A DNA stretch of 10,904 nucleotides from JBFJVZ01 sp041623895 (lineage in GTDB: Bacteria > Planctomycetota > Planctomycetia > Pirellulales > Pirellulaceae), in NCBI GenBank assembly GCA_041623895.1, contig JBFJVZ010000275.1, positions 1 to 10,904 of the forward strand. Reading direction: 5' to 3'. The notes beneath the pieces are model-generated. The model saw only the letters and a program-made list of their open reading frames with translations. It was not told where the DNA came from and made no database searches. The position numbers were made by a program, and so were the translations under genes. Position 1 is the first letter of the stretch. Each line of letters starts with the position of its first letter. This document shows positions 10,691-10,904 of the stretch, in pieces.

Positions 10691-10904
10691 GGAAACTCAT
10701 GTTGTCTTGGACGCAACCAACCCCGGCCGTTTTAAACGTCCGACCCTCGAAGACAGAGGGTATGGCAATTCCCGGCCAACAAACAACTTAAAAGGCTGCA
10801 CGACCTCGATGGGAGAGGTGGTAAGAGGTCGTGACGAGTAACAAACAGATATCACACTTCCCGGAATCCTTAACAACCCAGCCCAAGGCCGACGTTGCTC
10901 GCCA
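10691..10904. other. Intergenic tail with two small hairpins, no gene seen
   Basis: No convincing coding frame. ACCCTC (10743-10748) pairs with GAGGGT (10756-10761) across 7 bases. CACGACCTC (10799-10807) pairs perfectly with GAGGTCGTG (10825-10833) across 17 bases. The region is probably leader or spacer for a gene beyond the window end. The hairpins may be further repeat or terminator-like structures. Confidence 0.4.

Noticed and set aside
1..10904. A new defence, secretion or biosynthetic system across several genes
   Set aside because: The five genes are unrelated envelope or exported proteins on mixed strands, with no shared operon and no nuclease, transposase, polymerase or signalling module. 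The unusual signal is within one protein, not a gene cluster.

Overview
The window looks like chromosomal DNA of a marine-type planctomycete, probably Pirellulaceae (Rhodopirellula-like). The evidence is a giant surface protein with an LEPR-XLL-type N-terminus followed by DUF11 repeats, a BBP7-family outer-membrane barrel, two Tat-exported proteins of types expanded in planctomycetes, and intergenic palindromes resembling repeats I recall from planctomycete genomes. No mobile element, CRISPR array, tRNA, rRNA or recognisable defence system is visible.

Layout. Positions 1-1353 (+) hold the 3' part of a Tat-exported Gfo/Idh/MocA oxidoreductase. After 186 bases containing an inverted repeat comes a Tat-exported DUF3500-family protein (1540-2538, +). 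Its stop codon overlaps by four bases the stop of a convergent 1880-residue gene (8177-2535, -). That gene encodes an LEPR-XLL / SdrD-B-like / DUF11 protein with twelve tandem DUF11 domains. Upstream of it on the same strand lies a BBP7 porin-like gene (9845-8466, -), which most likely starts at TTG behind a clear AGGAG. A roughly 330-base divergent region separates it from a small membrane-anchored HMA-like protein with an unusual CxxxC motif (10176-10586, +). The last 318 bases hold a long imperfect hairpin and two smaller ones, but no gene.

How the genes fit together. All five products are predicted to act outside the cytoplasm: two Tat substrates, one giant surface or adhesin-like protein, one outer-membrane barrel, and one anchored periplasmic metal-domain protein. 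Only the BBP7 and DUF11 genes are plausible as a same-strand pair, and 288 bases separate them. The window therefore reads as a stretch of cell-envelope genes, not as one pathway.

The most interesting signal is inside the DUF11 protein. Aligned by eye, repeats 1-11 all keep a Lys at position 6, an acidic residue at position 40 and an Asn at position 92. Repeat 12 keeps the structural residues (N27, G29, P30, A33, P43, G45, W65) but loses all three of these. This is the pattern expected if repeats 1-11 each form a Lys-Asn intramolecular isopeptide bond, and the protein has no cysteine. Repeats 3-12 also lie at an exact 384-nt period with no indels, and sequence features suggest a four-repeat higher-order unit. 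The bond and the duplication history are inferences; the residue pattern and spacing are read directly.
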